The notes beneath the pieces are model-generated. The model had not been told where the DNA came from, ran no database searches, and saw only the letters and a program-made list of their open reading frames with translations. From NCBI RefSeq assembly GCF_008727865.1, contig NZ_VTWU01000006.1:62001-126000 (forward strand): a DNA stretch of 64,000 nt, read 5' to 3'. Positions 35,449-44,834 of this stretch are shown here, piece by piece; position 1 is the first letter of the stretch, and each line of letters begins with the position of its first letter. Made by a program: the position numbers and the translations under genes. This DNA comes from Hymenobacter busanensis (GTDB lineage Bacteria; Bacteroidota; Bacteroidia; Cytophagales; Hymenobacteraceae).

Positions 35449-35540
35449 AAGCGTAAGAACTACTAAGGAAGTCGCGGGAAATACGCCGGGGAGCTTCCCG
35501 GCAGCCTTTTGTAACAGCCACGCGGGCCGAAAGATTCAGG

Positions 35541-35548
35541 CAAAGCTA
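35541..35548 (-). promoter_or_regulatory. -7 box TAGCTTTG of mutS2
   Basis: CAAAGCTA on the plus strand is TAGCTTTG read on the minus strand, giving a leader of about 85-90 nt. Confidence 0.55.
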
Positions 35549-35649
35549 TACCAGTATGTGCAAACCCGGCCGCGCCGGTGGGAGGGCCTGTGGCACGGTG
35601 AGCTTCGCAGCCGTGGCTTCGAAGCCGGAAGCAGCTTTCGGAGTACAAA

Positions 35650-35674
35650 AAAGCCCGGCCGAGGCGCGGGCTTT
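35650..35674 (-). terminator. Terminator of the DUF4136 gene
   Basis: AAAGCCCG and CGGGCTTT flank a 9-nt loop; on the minus strand T residues follow (TTTTTTGTACTCC). It lies 29 nt past the gene's stop. Confidence 0.8.
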
Positions 35675-35702
35675 AACTTGCCAATTGAAAGCAGTAGGTA
35701 GC

Positions 35703-36314
35703 TTAGCGGGCGTTGTAGCTGTAGCGTTCAAACACATCCGACACTGCCTTGTCGATGCGGGTGGCTTCTTTGTCCATCTGGTCGCCGTTGAGCAGCCCCG
35801 ACGCGTAGCCTTGCCACACCAGGTCGCCCCCTTTCACGTCCACCAGCTGCACAATCAGGCTGCCGGCATCGAGCTTGTAGGTGGGGCGGGCAGAGAAGCC
35901 GCGGGCCTCGTTGTTCGTCCAAAAGCCCTGCCCGTAGTTGCTCGGGTTCTTGATTTCGGTGGGCTGATCGAACACCCGAAAGTTGACCATGAAATCGGGG
36001 TTGGAGGCTTGGTAAGTATAGCCTCGCGCATTCAGCTCGTGTTCTACCGCGTCTTTGATGCGGGTTTTGTAGGCCGCGTCGTTGAGGAAATACGAATTGT
36101 TCTGGCTGTCCATCACCTGCGAAGCCCAGCCGTAGGTTTTGTAGGAGCGGAAGTTGCTGCTGTTGCCAGTCATGTCGATGTACGGCCCGCTCGACACATC
36201 GGCGCCGCCAGCCTGGGTGCTGCCGACTTCCACGGCAGACGAATCGGATGAGGCGCAGCCTGCGGCCAGGGCGCCGCTCAATAACAGACCGGCAGCTAAA
36301 CGAAGAATTTTCAT
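35703..36314 (-). CDS. DUF4136 lipoprotein
   Basis: The 203 aa product starts with a lipoprotein signal (MKILRLAAGLLLSGALAAGC). The rest fits DUF4136: a YKTYGWASQ segment near the start, IKDAVEHELNARGYTY, PDFMVNFRVFD and GSLIVQLVDVKGGDLVWQGYASG, with a C-terminal AVSDVFERY helix. Members are periplasm-facing lipoproteins of unknown function. ATG 36314 fits the signal; longer forms are not needed. A stem-loop just upstream (36331-36355) may be a regulatory site. Confidence 0.88.
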   Translation of the reverse strand: MKILRLAAGLLLSGALAAGCASSDSSAVEVGSTQAGGADVSSGPYIDMTGNSSNFRSYKTYGWASQVMDSQNNSYFLNDAAYKTRIKDAVEHELNARGYTYQASNPDFMVNFRVFDQPTEIKNPSNYGQGFWTNNEARGFSARPTYKLDAGSLIVQLVDVKGGDLVWQGYASGLLNGDQMDKEATRIDKAVSDVFERYSYNAR

Positions 36315-36330
36315 GAGGTGTGGTGGTGTG

Positions 36331-36355
36331 CGTTGGAGAATACTGATTCTCAACG
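36331..36355. promoter_or_regulatory. Stem-loop upstream of the DUF4136 gene
   Basis: CGTT-g-GAGAAT / ATTCTC-AACG forms a 10-bp stem with one bulge and loop ACTG, 17-41 nt upstream of ATG 36314. It may be an operator or an mRNA hairpin. Confidence 0.35.
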
Positions 36356-36469
36356 TACGAACTCGTAGCCAGCTGGTTACCCCCAAAACCCCATGAAGCC
36401 CCGCTGTATCCTACTTCTATCCTTCCCGCGCGCAGCCGACACCGGGCAACCGAGGGAAAGGCGTGCCAG

Positions 36470-37228
36470 CTAAAACTTCTCGTCAATACCCAGCCCAAAC
36501 AGCGCGAAGTCGTACTTCACCGGGTCGGCGGGGTCGAACTGGCGCAGGTTGTCGGTCAGCTCCGTGGCGGCCTGCCAGTCGGTTTGCTTGCGGGTGAGCA
36601 GACCGAGGCGCCGGGCTACGCGCTCCACGTGCACGTCGAGGGGGCAGACGAGGTCGGCGGGCGAGAGGCGCTGCCAGAGGCCGAAATCGACGCCGTACTC
36701 GTCGCGGCGCACCATCCAGCGCAGGTACATGTTCACACGCTTGCAGGCCGAGTTGCGGGCCGGTGTGGCCACGTGCTTGCGGGTGCGCTCGGGCGCGTCG
36801 GGCAGGCTAAAGAACAGGTTGTGGAAGTTGATGAGCCGCTCCCGCTGGGTCGCGCCGTTCAGAAACGCGTCTTCCAGCGAGTCATGCTGTTGGTAGTACC
36901 AGTTCAGCCAGTGCACGAAGTACAGCAGGTCGGTGTCGCAGAACGTGCGGTGGCAAAACCGCTCCAGCCGGCGCAGGTCATCGTCCTGATGGTGCCGGAT
37001 GAACTCGTAGGGCGCATTGTCCATGCGGGCCAGCAGTTCCGCCCCTTTGTTCAGAATGATGCTGCGCTTGCCCCAAGCCAGCAGGGCCGCAAACAAGGCA
37101 CTGATTTCTACGTCCTGCTTCAGCGAGAAGCGGTGCGGCAAGCTGATAGGGTCGGGCGCGATGAAAGCGGGCTGATCGTACCGGCGGTAGCGGTCCTCCA
37201 GCAGGGCGTGTATCTGGGCGTGGGTCAC
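36470..37228 (-). CDS. TIGR02757/DUF2400 family protein
   Basis: The 252 aa protein belongs to the DUF2400 (TIGR02757) family, common in Bacteroidota. Landmarks are SLPHRFSLKQDVEISALFAALLAWG near the start, CHRTFCDTDLLYFVHWLNW, ACKRVNMYLRWMVRRDEYGVDFGLW, and CPLDVHVERVARRLGL followed by DPVKYDFALFGLG. The second half recalls the helix-hairpin-helix DNA glycosylase fold, but no activity is known to me. It begins with GTG at 37228. Confidence 0.85.
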   Translation of the reverse strand: MTHAQIHALLEDRYRRYDQPAFIAPDPISLPHRFSLKQDVEISALFAALLAWGKRSIILNKGAELLARMDNAPYEFIRHHQDDDLRRLERFCHRTFCDTDLLYFVHWLNWYYQQHDSLEDAFLNGATQRERLINFHNLFFSLPDAPERTRKHVATPARNSACKRVNMYLRWMVRRDEYGVDFGLWQRLSPADLVCPLDVHVERVARRLGLLTRKQTDWQAATELTDNLRQFDPADPVKYDFALFGLGIDEKF

Positions 37229-37244
37229 GGAAAGTCGGCAAACA

Positions 37245-37270
37245 GAAAGCCCGACGAAGGTCGGGCTTTC
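37245..37270 (-). terminator. Terminator of the LysM gene
   Basis: GAAAGCCCGA / TCGGGCTTTC with loop CGAAGG lies between the LysM gene's stop at 37296 and the DUF2400 GTG at 37228. Confidence 0.75.
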
Positions 37271-37295
37271 CGCAAATCAAATGTGGAGGCGAGGA

Positions 37296-38294
37296 TTACT
37301 CCAGCAGGTACGACGTCTCCACCCGGAAGCGCTGATCGGGCGTGTTGAGTTTGGCCACGGCTCTGCGCGAGAGGCGAATCAGCACGCTGGCGTTGTCGCC
37401 GGTGTCGGGCAGCTTGCCAATGACGCGCACGTACACCGTTTGGCCGTTCATGATGTTGCGCACCATCATGAAGGTGCCCACGGGCGCGGTTTTGTGCAGG
37501 GCGAGGTATTTCTCCGAATTACCGCCTTCGATAACCGCGGCCAACCCGCTTTCCCTCACTTTGCGCACCACTTCGCTGGCGCGGGTGGGCTCTTTGGGCC
37601 CTTCCTCGGCAGGTGTTACGACGGGCGTAGTCACGGGCGCCTTATCGGCTTCCTCCTCGGTGCGCACCGGCTTCTTTTCCGGCTCCTCGGCCGCATCTTC
37701 CTGCTCGGGACGGGTGGCGGGCTTGGGTTTGGGCGTGGCTGCGGCCACAGGCTCGGGCGCCGAGGCAGGTGCACCGGCGGCCGCTACAATGATGAGCGTC
37801 TGGCCCGAGCGCACGGCGCCACCGGGCAGCTTGTTGAGCCGCTGCAGCTCGGCGGCACTCACATCGAACTTGCGGGCAATGGCAAACAGCGTTTGGCCGG
37901 GCGCCACTTTGTAAATGTGGTTGCCCTGGGCATCGGTGGGCAGCTTGCGGGCCGCGGCCGAGCCGTCAGCCTCGGCCGGGGAAGCCGCTGGTTTGGCAGC
38001 GGTTCCGCCGGAGGCGGGCAGCACCGCCCGCACGCGCGGCACCAAAATTTCCTGGCCCGACACCAAGGCCCCTTTCACCGTGGGGTTGGCTTCCATCAGT
38101 TGCTCCACGCTCACGTGGTAGCGGCGGGCAATGCCGTAGAGGGTTTCGCCGGGGGCCACGCGGTGGCGCACAAAGGTTTTGTTCTGGCGAACCACCACGC
38201 CCACCGAATCGGGCGGAGACGCGGGCAAGGCGGTGGCGGCGAAGGGAAGCAGGAAGGCGGAAAACGCGAGGAGTCGGTGGGCTAAGCGGGTCAT
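37296..38294 (-). CDS. LysM protein with C-terminal RlpA-like (DPBB) domain
   Basis: The 332 aa protein has a signal peptide (MTRLAHRLLAFSAFLLPFAATAL), two LysM domains that bind peptidoglycan (HRVAPGETLYGIARRYHV, about 43-87, and YKVAPGQTLFAIARKFDV, about 125-170), a Pro/Glu-rich linker, and a C-terminal domain like the RlpA double-psi beta-barrel (SGLAAVIEGG, HKTAPVGTFMMVRNI, VYVRVIGKLPDTGDNA). RlpA-type domains can be lytic transglycosylases, but the catalytic residues are not obvious here. It is probably periplasmic. Confidence 0.88.
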   Translation of the reverse strand: MTRLAHRLLAFSAFLLPFAATALPASPPDSVGVVVRQNKTFVRHRVAPGETLYGIARRYHVSVEQLMEANPTVKGALVSGQEILVPRVRAVLPASGGTAAKPAASPAEADGSAAARKLPTDAQGNHIYKVAPGQTLFAIARKFDVSAAELQRLNKLPGGAVRSGQTLIIVAAAGAPASAPEPVAAATPKPKPATRPEQEDAAEEPEKKPVRTEEEADKAPVTTPVVTPAEEGPKEPTRASEVVRKVRESGLAAVIEGGNSEKYLALHKTAPVGTFMMVRNIMNGQTVYVRVIGKLPDTGDNASVLIRLSRRAVAKLNTPDQRFRVETSYLLE

Positions 38295-38627
38295 ACGGAG
38301 CAGGCGCACGGCACGGGCGTTGGGCGCAGAAATCGGCAGCAAATCCAACGGGAACGTCTGGTGGTAGAGCGCCCGCGCTGCCGAAAGATACAGAAATCTG
38401 CCCGTGGCAACCGCCCGCAGGCCACTTTCGTGCCAATAAAGCGCGGCGGCAAACCCGGTGCGGCAGCCGCCCGGCCTGCGGGGTGTACTGGTGCGGCACC
38501 ACCGCGCCCAAGTAGCACAACCTGCTAGCTTTGTAGCCCCTAAGCCCTCCTTTCGCCCGGCCAAGCCCCATTCGCCGCCCGGTGGCAGGCGGCACCGCCC
38601 TGCCTCGTCATACTCATTTCCCCACTC
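38295..38627. other. 333-base intergenic region between divergent LysM and kdsB genes
   Basis: The region contains promoters for both genes, of which only the kdsB -7 box (38526-38533) is clear. It is GC-rich, and open frames in it lack family features. I see no RNA gene or repeat. Confidence 0.5.
38526..38533 (+). promoter_or_regulatory. -7 box TAGCTTTG of kdsB
   Basis: Exact TAnnTTTG match; the kdsB leader would be about 90 nt, a contrast to the very short murB leader. Confidence 0.55.
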
Positions 38628-39368
38628 ATGCTCAGTATCGGTATCATTCCCGCCCGTTTTGCCTCTACCCGTCTGCCTGGCAAGCCCTTGGTCGACATCG
38701 GCGGCAAAAGCATGATTCAGCGGGTGGTGGAGCAGGTGCAGCAGGCCAACCTCCACCGGGTGGTGGTGGCTACCGACGACCAGCGCATCTTCGACCACGT
38801 GCACGGCTTTGGCGGCGAGGCGGTGCTCACGCACCCCGACCACCCCAGCGGCACCGACCGCGTGTGGGAAGCCTACCAGCAGCTGGGCATCGAGGCCGAT
38901 TGCGTGGTCAATATCCAAGGCGACGAGCCGTTCATTCACCCGGCCCAAATCAACGCCCTGCTCGCGTTGTTTCACGAGCCCGTAACGCAGATTGCCACGC
39001 TGGTGAAGCCGGTGCTGTCCGACGAGGAACTGCTCAGCCCGCACCTACCCAAAGTGGTGTTGCGCGCCGATGGCAAGGCCTTGTATTTCAGCCGCCACCC
39101 CATTCCCTACCTGCGGCAATACCCCGTGGCCGAGTGGCGGCAGCACCACCGCTACCTGCGCCACATCGGCATGTATGCCTACCGCCCGGCCGTATTGCAG
39201 CAGCTCACGCGGCTCAGCCCCGCCCCGCTGGAATTGGCCGAGTCGCTGGAGCAGCTCCGCTGGCTAAGCCACGGCTTCGATATTCACACCACCGAAACCG
39301 AGCTGGAAACCATCGGCATCGACACGCCCAAGGACGTGGAACGGGCGTTGGCGCATCTGGCCTCCTAG
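38628..39368 (+). CDS. kdsB: 3-deoxy-manno-octulosonate cytidylyltransferase
   Basis: The 246 aa enzyme activates Kdo with CTP to form CMP-Kdo for lipopolysaccharide inner core. The nucleotide-binding start IIPARFASTRLPGKPL (5-20) is diagnostic, with VVVATDDQRIF, HPSGTDRVWEA and VVNIQGDEPFI following. The length is typical. The gene confirms a Gram-negative organism with Kdo-containing LPS. Confidence 0.96.
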   Translation: MLSIGIIPARFASTRLPGKPLVDIGGKSMIQRVVEQVQQANLHRVVVATDDQRIFDHVHGFGGEAVLTHPDHPSGTDRVWEAYQQLGIEADCVVNIQGDEPFIHPAQINALLALFHEPVTQIATLVKPVLSDEELLSPHLPKVVLRADGKALYFSRHPIPYLRQYPVAEWRQHHRYLRHIGMYAYRPAVLQQLTRLSPAPLELAESLEQLRWLSHGFDIHTTETELETIGIDTPKDVERALAHLAS

Positions 39369-39397
39369 CGCCATTGCCGACACTGGTGTGCAGCCTT

Positions 39398-39784
39398 TCA
39401 CGGCTGTTCGGTTTTCGATACCACGTGCTCTTCGGCCACCGAGGCTTGTTCTTCGCGCATTTCCTTCGAGAGAAATACGTTCAGTACGGTGCGAATCACG
39501 GCAATAGCTCCCAACTGGCCAATCTGCTGCCAGCTTGGGGCAATGGCGGTGGAAAGGATGTCGGCGCCCAGCTGAAACTCCAGCGCCAAGGCCAGGTAGC
39601 GCGCCAGCGAGAGGCGCACGGCCGTAAAATTGGCGGTGCGGCGCCGCAGCAGCATGGGCAGCAACTGCCCCAGTGCCATGAGAATACCCATGCCGATAAC
39701 ACCCGCGCCTACCGCTTCCACACCCAGCTTCAACCATTGCACGGCGCCGCGCACATGGGCCTCTATCAGCTCAAACTGCTTCAT
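39398..39784 (-). CDS. DUF1622 membrane protein
   Basis: The 128 aa product fits DUF1622: an amphipathic N-terminus, a first membrane helix (AVGAGVIGMGILMALGQLLP), RLSLARYLALALEFQLGADIL, and APSWQQIGQLGAIAVIRTVLNVFLSKEM, with a charged tail. Two or three transmembrane helices. Function unknown. It converges with kdsB, 29 nt apart. Confidence 0.82.
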   Translation of the reverse strand: MKQFELIEAHVRGAVQWLKLGVEAVGAGVIGMGILMALGQLLPMLLRRRTANFTAVRLSLARYLALALEFQLGADILSTAIAPSWQQIGQLGAIAVIRTVLNVFLSKEMREEQASVAEEHVVSKTEQP

Positions 39785-39819
39785 ACCGGTTTGGTAGCCG
39801 TAACTCGACCGTCCGCGGG

Positions 39820-40167
39820 CTAGCCGCCAATGCGCTTGGTGTTCTTGTAGCCAAGCTTCACCAACTCGCCCATCACTTTCTCGCGCACATCGCCCTGGAT
39901 GAGGATTTCGGCGTCTTTGGCGCTGCCGCCCACGCCGCACTTGGTTTTGAGCAGCTTACCAAGGGTTTGCAGATCGTCCTCGGTGCCGCGGAAGCCAGTT
40001 ATCAGCGTCACTTGTTTGCCCCCGCGCTGCTTCTTGTCGAGCTGCACGCGCAGCTGTTGCTGTTGTGGGGGCAGCGTGGTGGTTTCGGCCGGCTCGTCCT
40101 GTTGGTATTCGAAATCGGGGTTGGTGGAATACACCACGCCCTCCCGGTTGCCGTGTTTCTTGCTCAT
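39820..40167 (-). CDS. SUI1/eIF1-like translation initiation factor (YciH-type)
   Basis: The 115 aa protein has a flexible, Gln-rich start and a SUI1 domain (about 37-115): LDKKQRGGKQVTLITGF, KLLKTKCGVGGSAKDAEI and IQGDVREKVMGELVKLG. It is related to eukaryotic eIF1 and E. coli YciH, which can affect start-codon fidelity. It lies 36 nt upstream of the DUF1622 gene on the same strand and may be co-transcribed with it. Confidence 0.92.
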   Translation of the reverse strand: MSKKHGNREGVVYSTNPDFEYQQDEPAETTTLPPQQQQLRVQLDKKQRGGKQVTLITGFRGTEDDLQTLGKLLKTKCGVGGSAKDAEILIQGDVREKVMGELVKLGYKNTKRIGG

Positions 40168-40262
40168 GGTATGTAGTGGGTGAATGGCTGGATGGCTACA
40201 TGGCTGTTCATTTTTCTGTTCTCAGAACGGCCAGCCATGTTGCCATCAAACCATTTGACAAT

Positions 40263-41168
40263 TTACTTGACTTCAAACCCTTCCCCTACCACCACCGGCA
40301 GCGCCAAAGGCTCCAGGGCGACGGTAAAGTCGGTGGCGTCGCCGGCGTAGTCGCCGTCGAGGTGAAAACCCAGGGCTTGCTCGGCGCGCACGTGCACGGT
40401 CTGGGCCGTGTGGTAGTCGGCGGCGCCTGAGGTCGGCAGGTTGCCCGCCGCCAGCCCATACGCCACCCGAATGGCACGCGTGAAGGGCAGCTGGTTGATC
40501 AAACACACATCGAGCAGCCCGTCGCGAATATCAGCCAGCGGCGCGATGTAGGCGTTGTTGCCGTACTGCGCGGCATTGGCAAAAGCCAGCACGTAGCAGT
40601 CGGTTTGAATGTGCTTGTCTCCCAGCGTTATTTCCACCGGACACGGACGGTATCGTTGGTACTCGCGCAGGGCCACGCGCACGTAGGTGCTTAGGCCGCG
40701 GGTGCCGGCTTCGGCAAAGCAGCGGCTCACGTGGGCATCAAAACCCAGCCCGGCGGTGCAGAAAAACGGCCGGCCGTTCAGCCGCCCCACGTCGATGGGC
40801 AGCACGCGCGGGCGGCGCAGCAGGGCCACGGCAGCTTCGGGCCGCAGCGGAATGCCCAGGTGCCGGGCCAGGCCGTTGCCCGAGCCGCGCGGCAACACCG
40901 CCATAGCCGCGCCGGTGCCCAACAGGCCCCGCCCCACTTCGTTCACGGTGCCGTCGCCGCCCACGGCCACCACAATGCCGTAGCCTTGGGCGGCAGCTTC
41001 GCGGGCCAGCTCTTCGGCGTGGCCGGCGTACTGCGTAGGCCTGATTTCGTAGTGCAGGGCGTAATCCTTACTGAGCACCTGGTTCAGCAAGCCCTGCAAA
41101 TCGAAGTTTCGGTTGGTGCCCGAAATCGGGTTAAAGATGAAACACAGGCGAGACAGGTTGGGCGTCAT
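40263..41168 (-). CDS. Diacylglycerol kinase-family lipid kinase (YegS/LCB5-like)
   Basis: The 301 aa kinase has FIFNPISGTN near the start, the nucleotide-binding VVAVGGDGTVNEV (about 66-78), VLPRGSGNGLARHLGIP and a C-terminal lobe with ADIRDGLLDVCLI. It probably phosphorylates a lipid headgroup or sphingoid-type base with ATP at the membrane. Start at ATG 41168; the extension to 41306 is rejected. The gapA gene is upstream. Confidence 0.93.
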   Translation of the reverse strand: MTPNLSRLCFIFNPISGTNRNFDLQGLLNQVLSKDYALHYEIRPTQYAGHAEELAREAAAQGYGIVVAVGGDGTVNEVGRGLLGTGAAMAVLPRGSGNGLARHLGIPLRPEAAVALLRRPRVLPIDVGRLNGRPFFCTAGLGFDAHVSRCFAEAGTRGLSTYVRVALREYQRYRPCPVEITLGDKHIQTDCYVLAFANAAQYGNNAYIAPLADIRDGLLDVCLINQLPFTRAIRVAYGLAAGNLPTSGAADYHTAQTVHVRAEQALGFHLDGDYAGDATDFTVALEPLALPVVVGEGFEVK

Positions 41169-41260
41169 AGAGGCACGAAGAAGCGCAGCGGCTGAGCCGG
41201 TGGGCAAAGATGCACGGCCGGCGCCAAACGCCCGGTGGTAGTCACATGGATATACGCAAC

Positions 41261-41295
41261 GACGCCCGCCCCGCCGGGAAGGCAGAGCGGGCGTC
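41261..41295 (-). terminator. Weak terminator or attenuator after gapA
   Basis: GACGCCCGC / GCGGGCGTC form a 9-bp stem with a 17-nt loop. No clear U-run follows on the minus strand, so termination may be incomplete. Confidence 0.45.
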
Positions 41296-41316
41296 GGCAG
41301 GAGCAAGCGGAGCGGC

Positions 41317-42342
<1,026 letters not shown>

Positions 42343-42503
42343 TTAGCGGCCCACGCACTGGACCGACAGGTGAGAATGCGCGGACGAAGGTACGCGGCTC
42401 GAAATGAAAACCAAATTGGCCGTCAGTACGTGCCCCGACAGCATCTTTGGGCCGCCCCGAATGGCCGCCGCTCAAGCCGGCCCCTACCTCGTCTGCCGCC
42501 GCT

Positions 42504-43721
42504 TTATACCCCACAACTCGGCTCGGATACAACCACGTGGCGGTAGCGGGCCAGCGGCATGGTCGTCTCCGAATCGGACGCGGATACGTCGGCCTGGCGG
42601 GCGTGAATTGGCTCGTGGGAGTGGGTGAGCATGCCGCCGGTCCGCCCCTGCCGCACCGCCTGAATTTCAGCCACAATGGACAGCGCAATTTCCTCCGGCG
42701 TCTCGGCGCCCACATTCAGGCCAATGGGGCTGTAGAGGCGGCCGCGCAGTTGGGTAGCCGCATCGGGCACTGCCTGCGTCAGCTCTTCCAGCAGCCGAGC
42801 GGCTTTCTGGCGGGGTCCCAACAAGCCGATGTACGCCGTGGGCGCCGCCAGCAGGCATTGCAGCACGGCCAGGTCGTAGGCGTAGTTGTGGGTGAGCAGC
42901 ACGGCATAATCGGTGGTGAGCGGCAAGGCGGGCACGTCGGCCAGCGGCACCACGCGCACCGCGGCGGCCTCGGAGAAACGCTCTGGAGCTGCCTGGCGCG
43001 GGCGGCCGTCCACCACCGTCACGTGCCAGCCGAGCGTGGCAGCAAGGCGCACCAGCGGCTGGGCGTCGTTGCCGGCCCCGTACACGGTGAGGCGCAGCGG
43101 CGGGCGCAGCACTTCCAGGAAAACCCGCACCGTGCCGCCGCCCGGGGCCGGGTATTCGCGAATAAGGGACTGATCCTGGGCGCGGGCGTGGTCGGCGTCG
43201 CGGCGGATGTAGGCGGTAAGGTCGAGGTTGTCGAGGGCGGAGCCGCGCACCTGTCCGTCGGGCATCAGCAGCAGCCGCTGCCCCAAATCGGCCAGGGCTT
43301 GCCCGGCGGCACAGCGAAATACGGTGGCCAGCACGGCCGGCTCGGGGTGCTGGGCGAAGCCGCGCAGCAGCTCCAACGGGTTGTCGGGGTCCTGAAAATC
43401 GAGGGGCTCCAGCAGAATGCGCACCACGCCCTGGCAGCCGGGGCCGAGGCCGTGCCGGGGGTCGTCTTCGTCGCTGGTGTCGTAGGTAACGAGCGTGGGC
43501 TGGCGGCGCTGCAGGGCCTGGCGGGCACGTTGGCGGGCGTCGCCTTCGAGGCAGCCCCCGCTGATGGCGCCGGTGAGCTGGCCGTCGTCGGTGACGAGCA
43601 TACGGGCGCCGGGGCGGCGGTAAGCCGAGCCGTCCACTTCCACGACCGTGGCCAGGGCACAGGCGCGGCCGGCGGCGCGGTAGTCGTCGTAGGCAGTCAG
43701 CAGGCGTTGCAGTTCAGTCAT
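42504..43721 (-). CDS. XdhC/CoxI family molybdoenzyme maturation protein
   Basis: The 405 aa protein is a chaperone of the XdhC/CoxI/PaoD type that binds and modifies molybdenum cofactor (sulfuration, insertion) for hydroxylases of the xanthine dehydrogenase family. The N-terminal CoxI domain has SGGCLEGDARQRARQA (about 54-69) with the conserved Cys. A Rossmann-like domain follows (LTVYGAGNDAQPLVRLA, about 205-221), and NYAYDLAVLQ and YIGLLGPRQK lie in the C-terminal half. Its client enzymes are probably those at 48.4-52.3 and 60.3-64 kb, 4.7 kb and 16.6 kb away. It is shorter than PaoD-only types because both domains are in one chain. Confidence 0.9.
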   Translation of the reverse strand: MTELQRLLTAYDDYRAAGRACALATVVEVDGSAYRRPGARMLVTDDGQLTGAISGGCLEGDARQRARQALQRRQPTLVTYDTSDEDDPRHGLGPGCQGVVRILLEPLDFQDPDNPLELLRGFAQHPEPAVLATVFRCAAGQALADLGQRLLLMPDGQVRGSALDNLDLTAYIRRDADHARAQDQSLIREYPAPGGGTVRVFLEVLRPPLRLTVYGAGNDAQPLVRLAATLGWHVTVVDGRPRQAAPERFSEAAAVRVVPLADVPALPLTTDYAVLLTHNYAYDLAVLQCLLAAPTAYIGLLGPRQKAARLLEELTQAVPDAATQLRGRLYSPIGLNVGAETPEEIALSIVAEIQAVRQGRTGGMLTHSHEPIHARQADVSASDSETTMPLARYRHVVVSEPSCGV

Positions 43722-43987
43722 AAGGCAGGTAGGGCCGACGAGGTTGTGCGTAATCGAGAAGCGCCGCGCGCAACGAAGCCAGCCGGTGGCGGCAACAGGA
43801 TGGCGTTCGGGGAAGTACGCCGGGGCGCGGCGGGCGGTTGCCTGCATAGCGGCCGCGAACGAGCGGCGGCATGGATATTTATTCTTAAAAATCTATATTG
43901 GATAAACCCGAAGCGCGCTGCAGCCCTACCCTTCCGGCCAGGAAGGCCACCACCGTTTTTTTCCTCAATCATCATTCTTCAAACGGT

Positions 43988-44833
43988 ATGGAAGCTCAAC
44001 TTGAACAGATTCGCGAACAGCAGAAAGCCACCTGGAACAAGTTTTCGGCCGGCTGGCGCAAGTGGGACGATTTCACCATGGACTGGCTGCGGCCCATGGG
44101 CGACGAAATCATCCGGTCCCTGCACATCAAACCCACCGACCTGGTGCTCGACGTGGCTGCCGGTACCGGGGAGCCGGGCCTGAGTATCGCCTCGCTGGCC
44201 AAGGACGGCAAAGTCGTCATTACCGATCTGGCCGAGGACATGCTGGCCGTGGCCCGCGACAAAGCCACGGCTCAGGGCATCCGCAACTACGAAACCGTGG
44301 CTTGCGACGTGTGCGAGCTGCCTTTCCCCGACGACACGTTCGATGCGGTGAGCTGCCGCTTCGGCTTCATGTTTTTTCCCGACATGCTGGTGGCCGCCCA
44401 GGAAATGCGCCGCGTGCTGAAGCCCGGCGGGCGTCTGGCGGCGGCGGTGTGGGGTCCGCCCACTCAGAATGCGTGGATTACCGCCATCATGGGCACCATC
44501 GGTCAGAACATAGAAGTGCCCACGCCGCCGCCCGGCGCGCCGGGCATGTTCCGCTGCGCTGGCCCGGGTTTTCTTTCCGAGCTGTTTCGGCAAGCCGGTT
44601 TCCAGCAGGTGACGGAAAAGGAAATAACCGGCAAGCTGCGTTGCGGCAGCAACGACACCTACTGGCAGTTTATGAACGAAGTGGCCGCGCCCGTGGTCAT
44701 GGCCCTCAGCAAAGCCGACGAGGCTACCCGGGAGAAAATCAGGCAGGAAGTGTATGCCCGCGTCGACCAGCAATACCCCGACAAGCAGGCCGCGCTGGAT
44801 TACGGCACGGTGGTCGTATCGGGCACGAAGTAA
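43988..44833 (+). CDS. Class I SAM-dependent methyltransferase (UbiE/MenG-like)
   Basis: The 281 aa methyltransferase has SAM motif I VLDVAAGTGEPGLSIA (about 54-69), ITDLAEDMLAVARDKA, CELPFPDDTFDAVSCRFGFMF, and LKPGGRLAAAVWG. This resembles UbiE/Coq5-type C-methyltransferases, but the substrate is not certain. The next gene begins just one base after its stop (TAAGATG), so they form an operon. Confidence 0.88.
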   Translation: MEAQLEQIREQQKATWNKFSAGWRKWDDFTMDWLRPMGDEIIRSLHIKPTDLVLDVAAGTGEPGLSIASLAKDGKVVITDLAEDMLAVARDKATAQGIRNYETVACDVCELPFPDDTFDAVSCRFGFMFFPDMLVAAQEMRRVLKPGGRLAAAVWGPPTQNAWITAIMGTIGQNIEVPTPPPGAPGMFRCAGPGFLSELFRQAGFQQVTEKEITGKLRCGSNDTYWQFMNEVAAPVVMALSKADEATREKIRQEVYARVDQQYPDKQAALDYGTVVVSGTK

Positions 44834-44834
44834 G

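Noticed and set aside
33616-35466. 616-residue frame antisense to mutS2
   Set aside because: Sense strand has a complete MutS2; the antisense product shows no domain.
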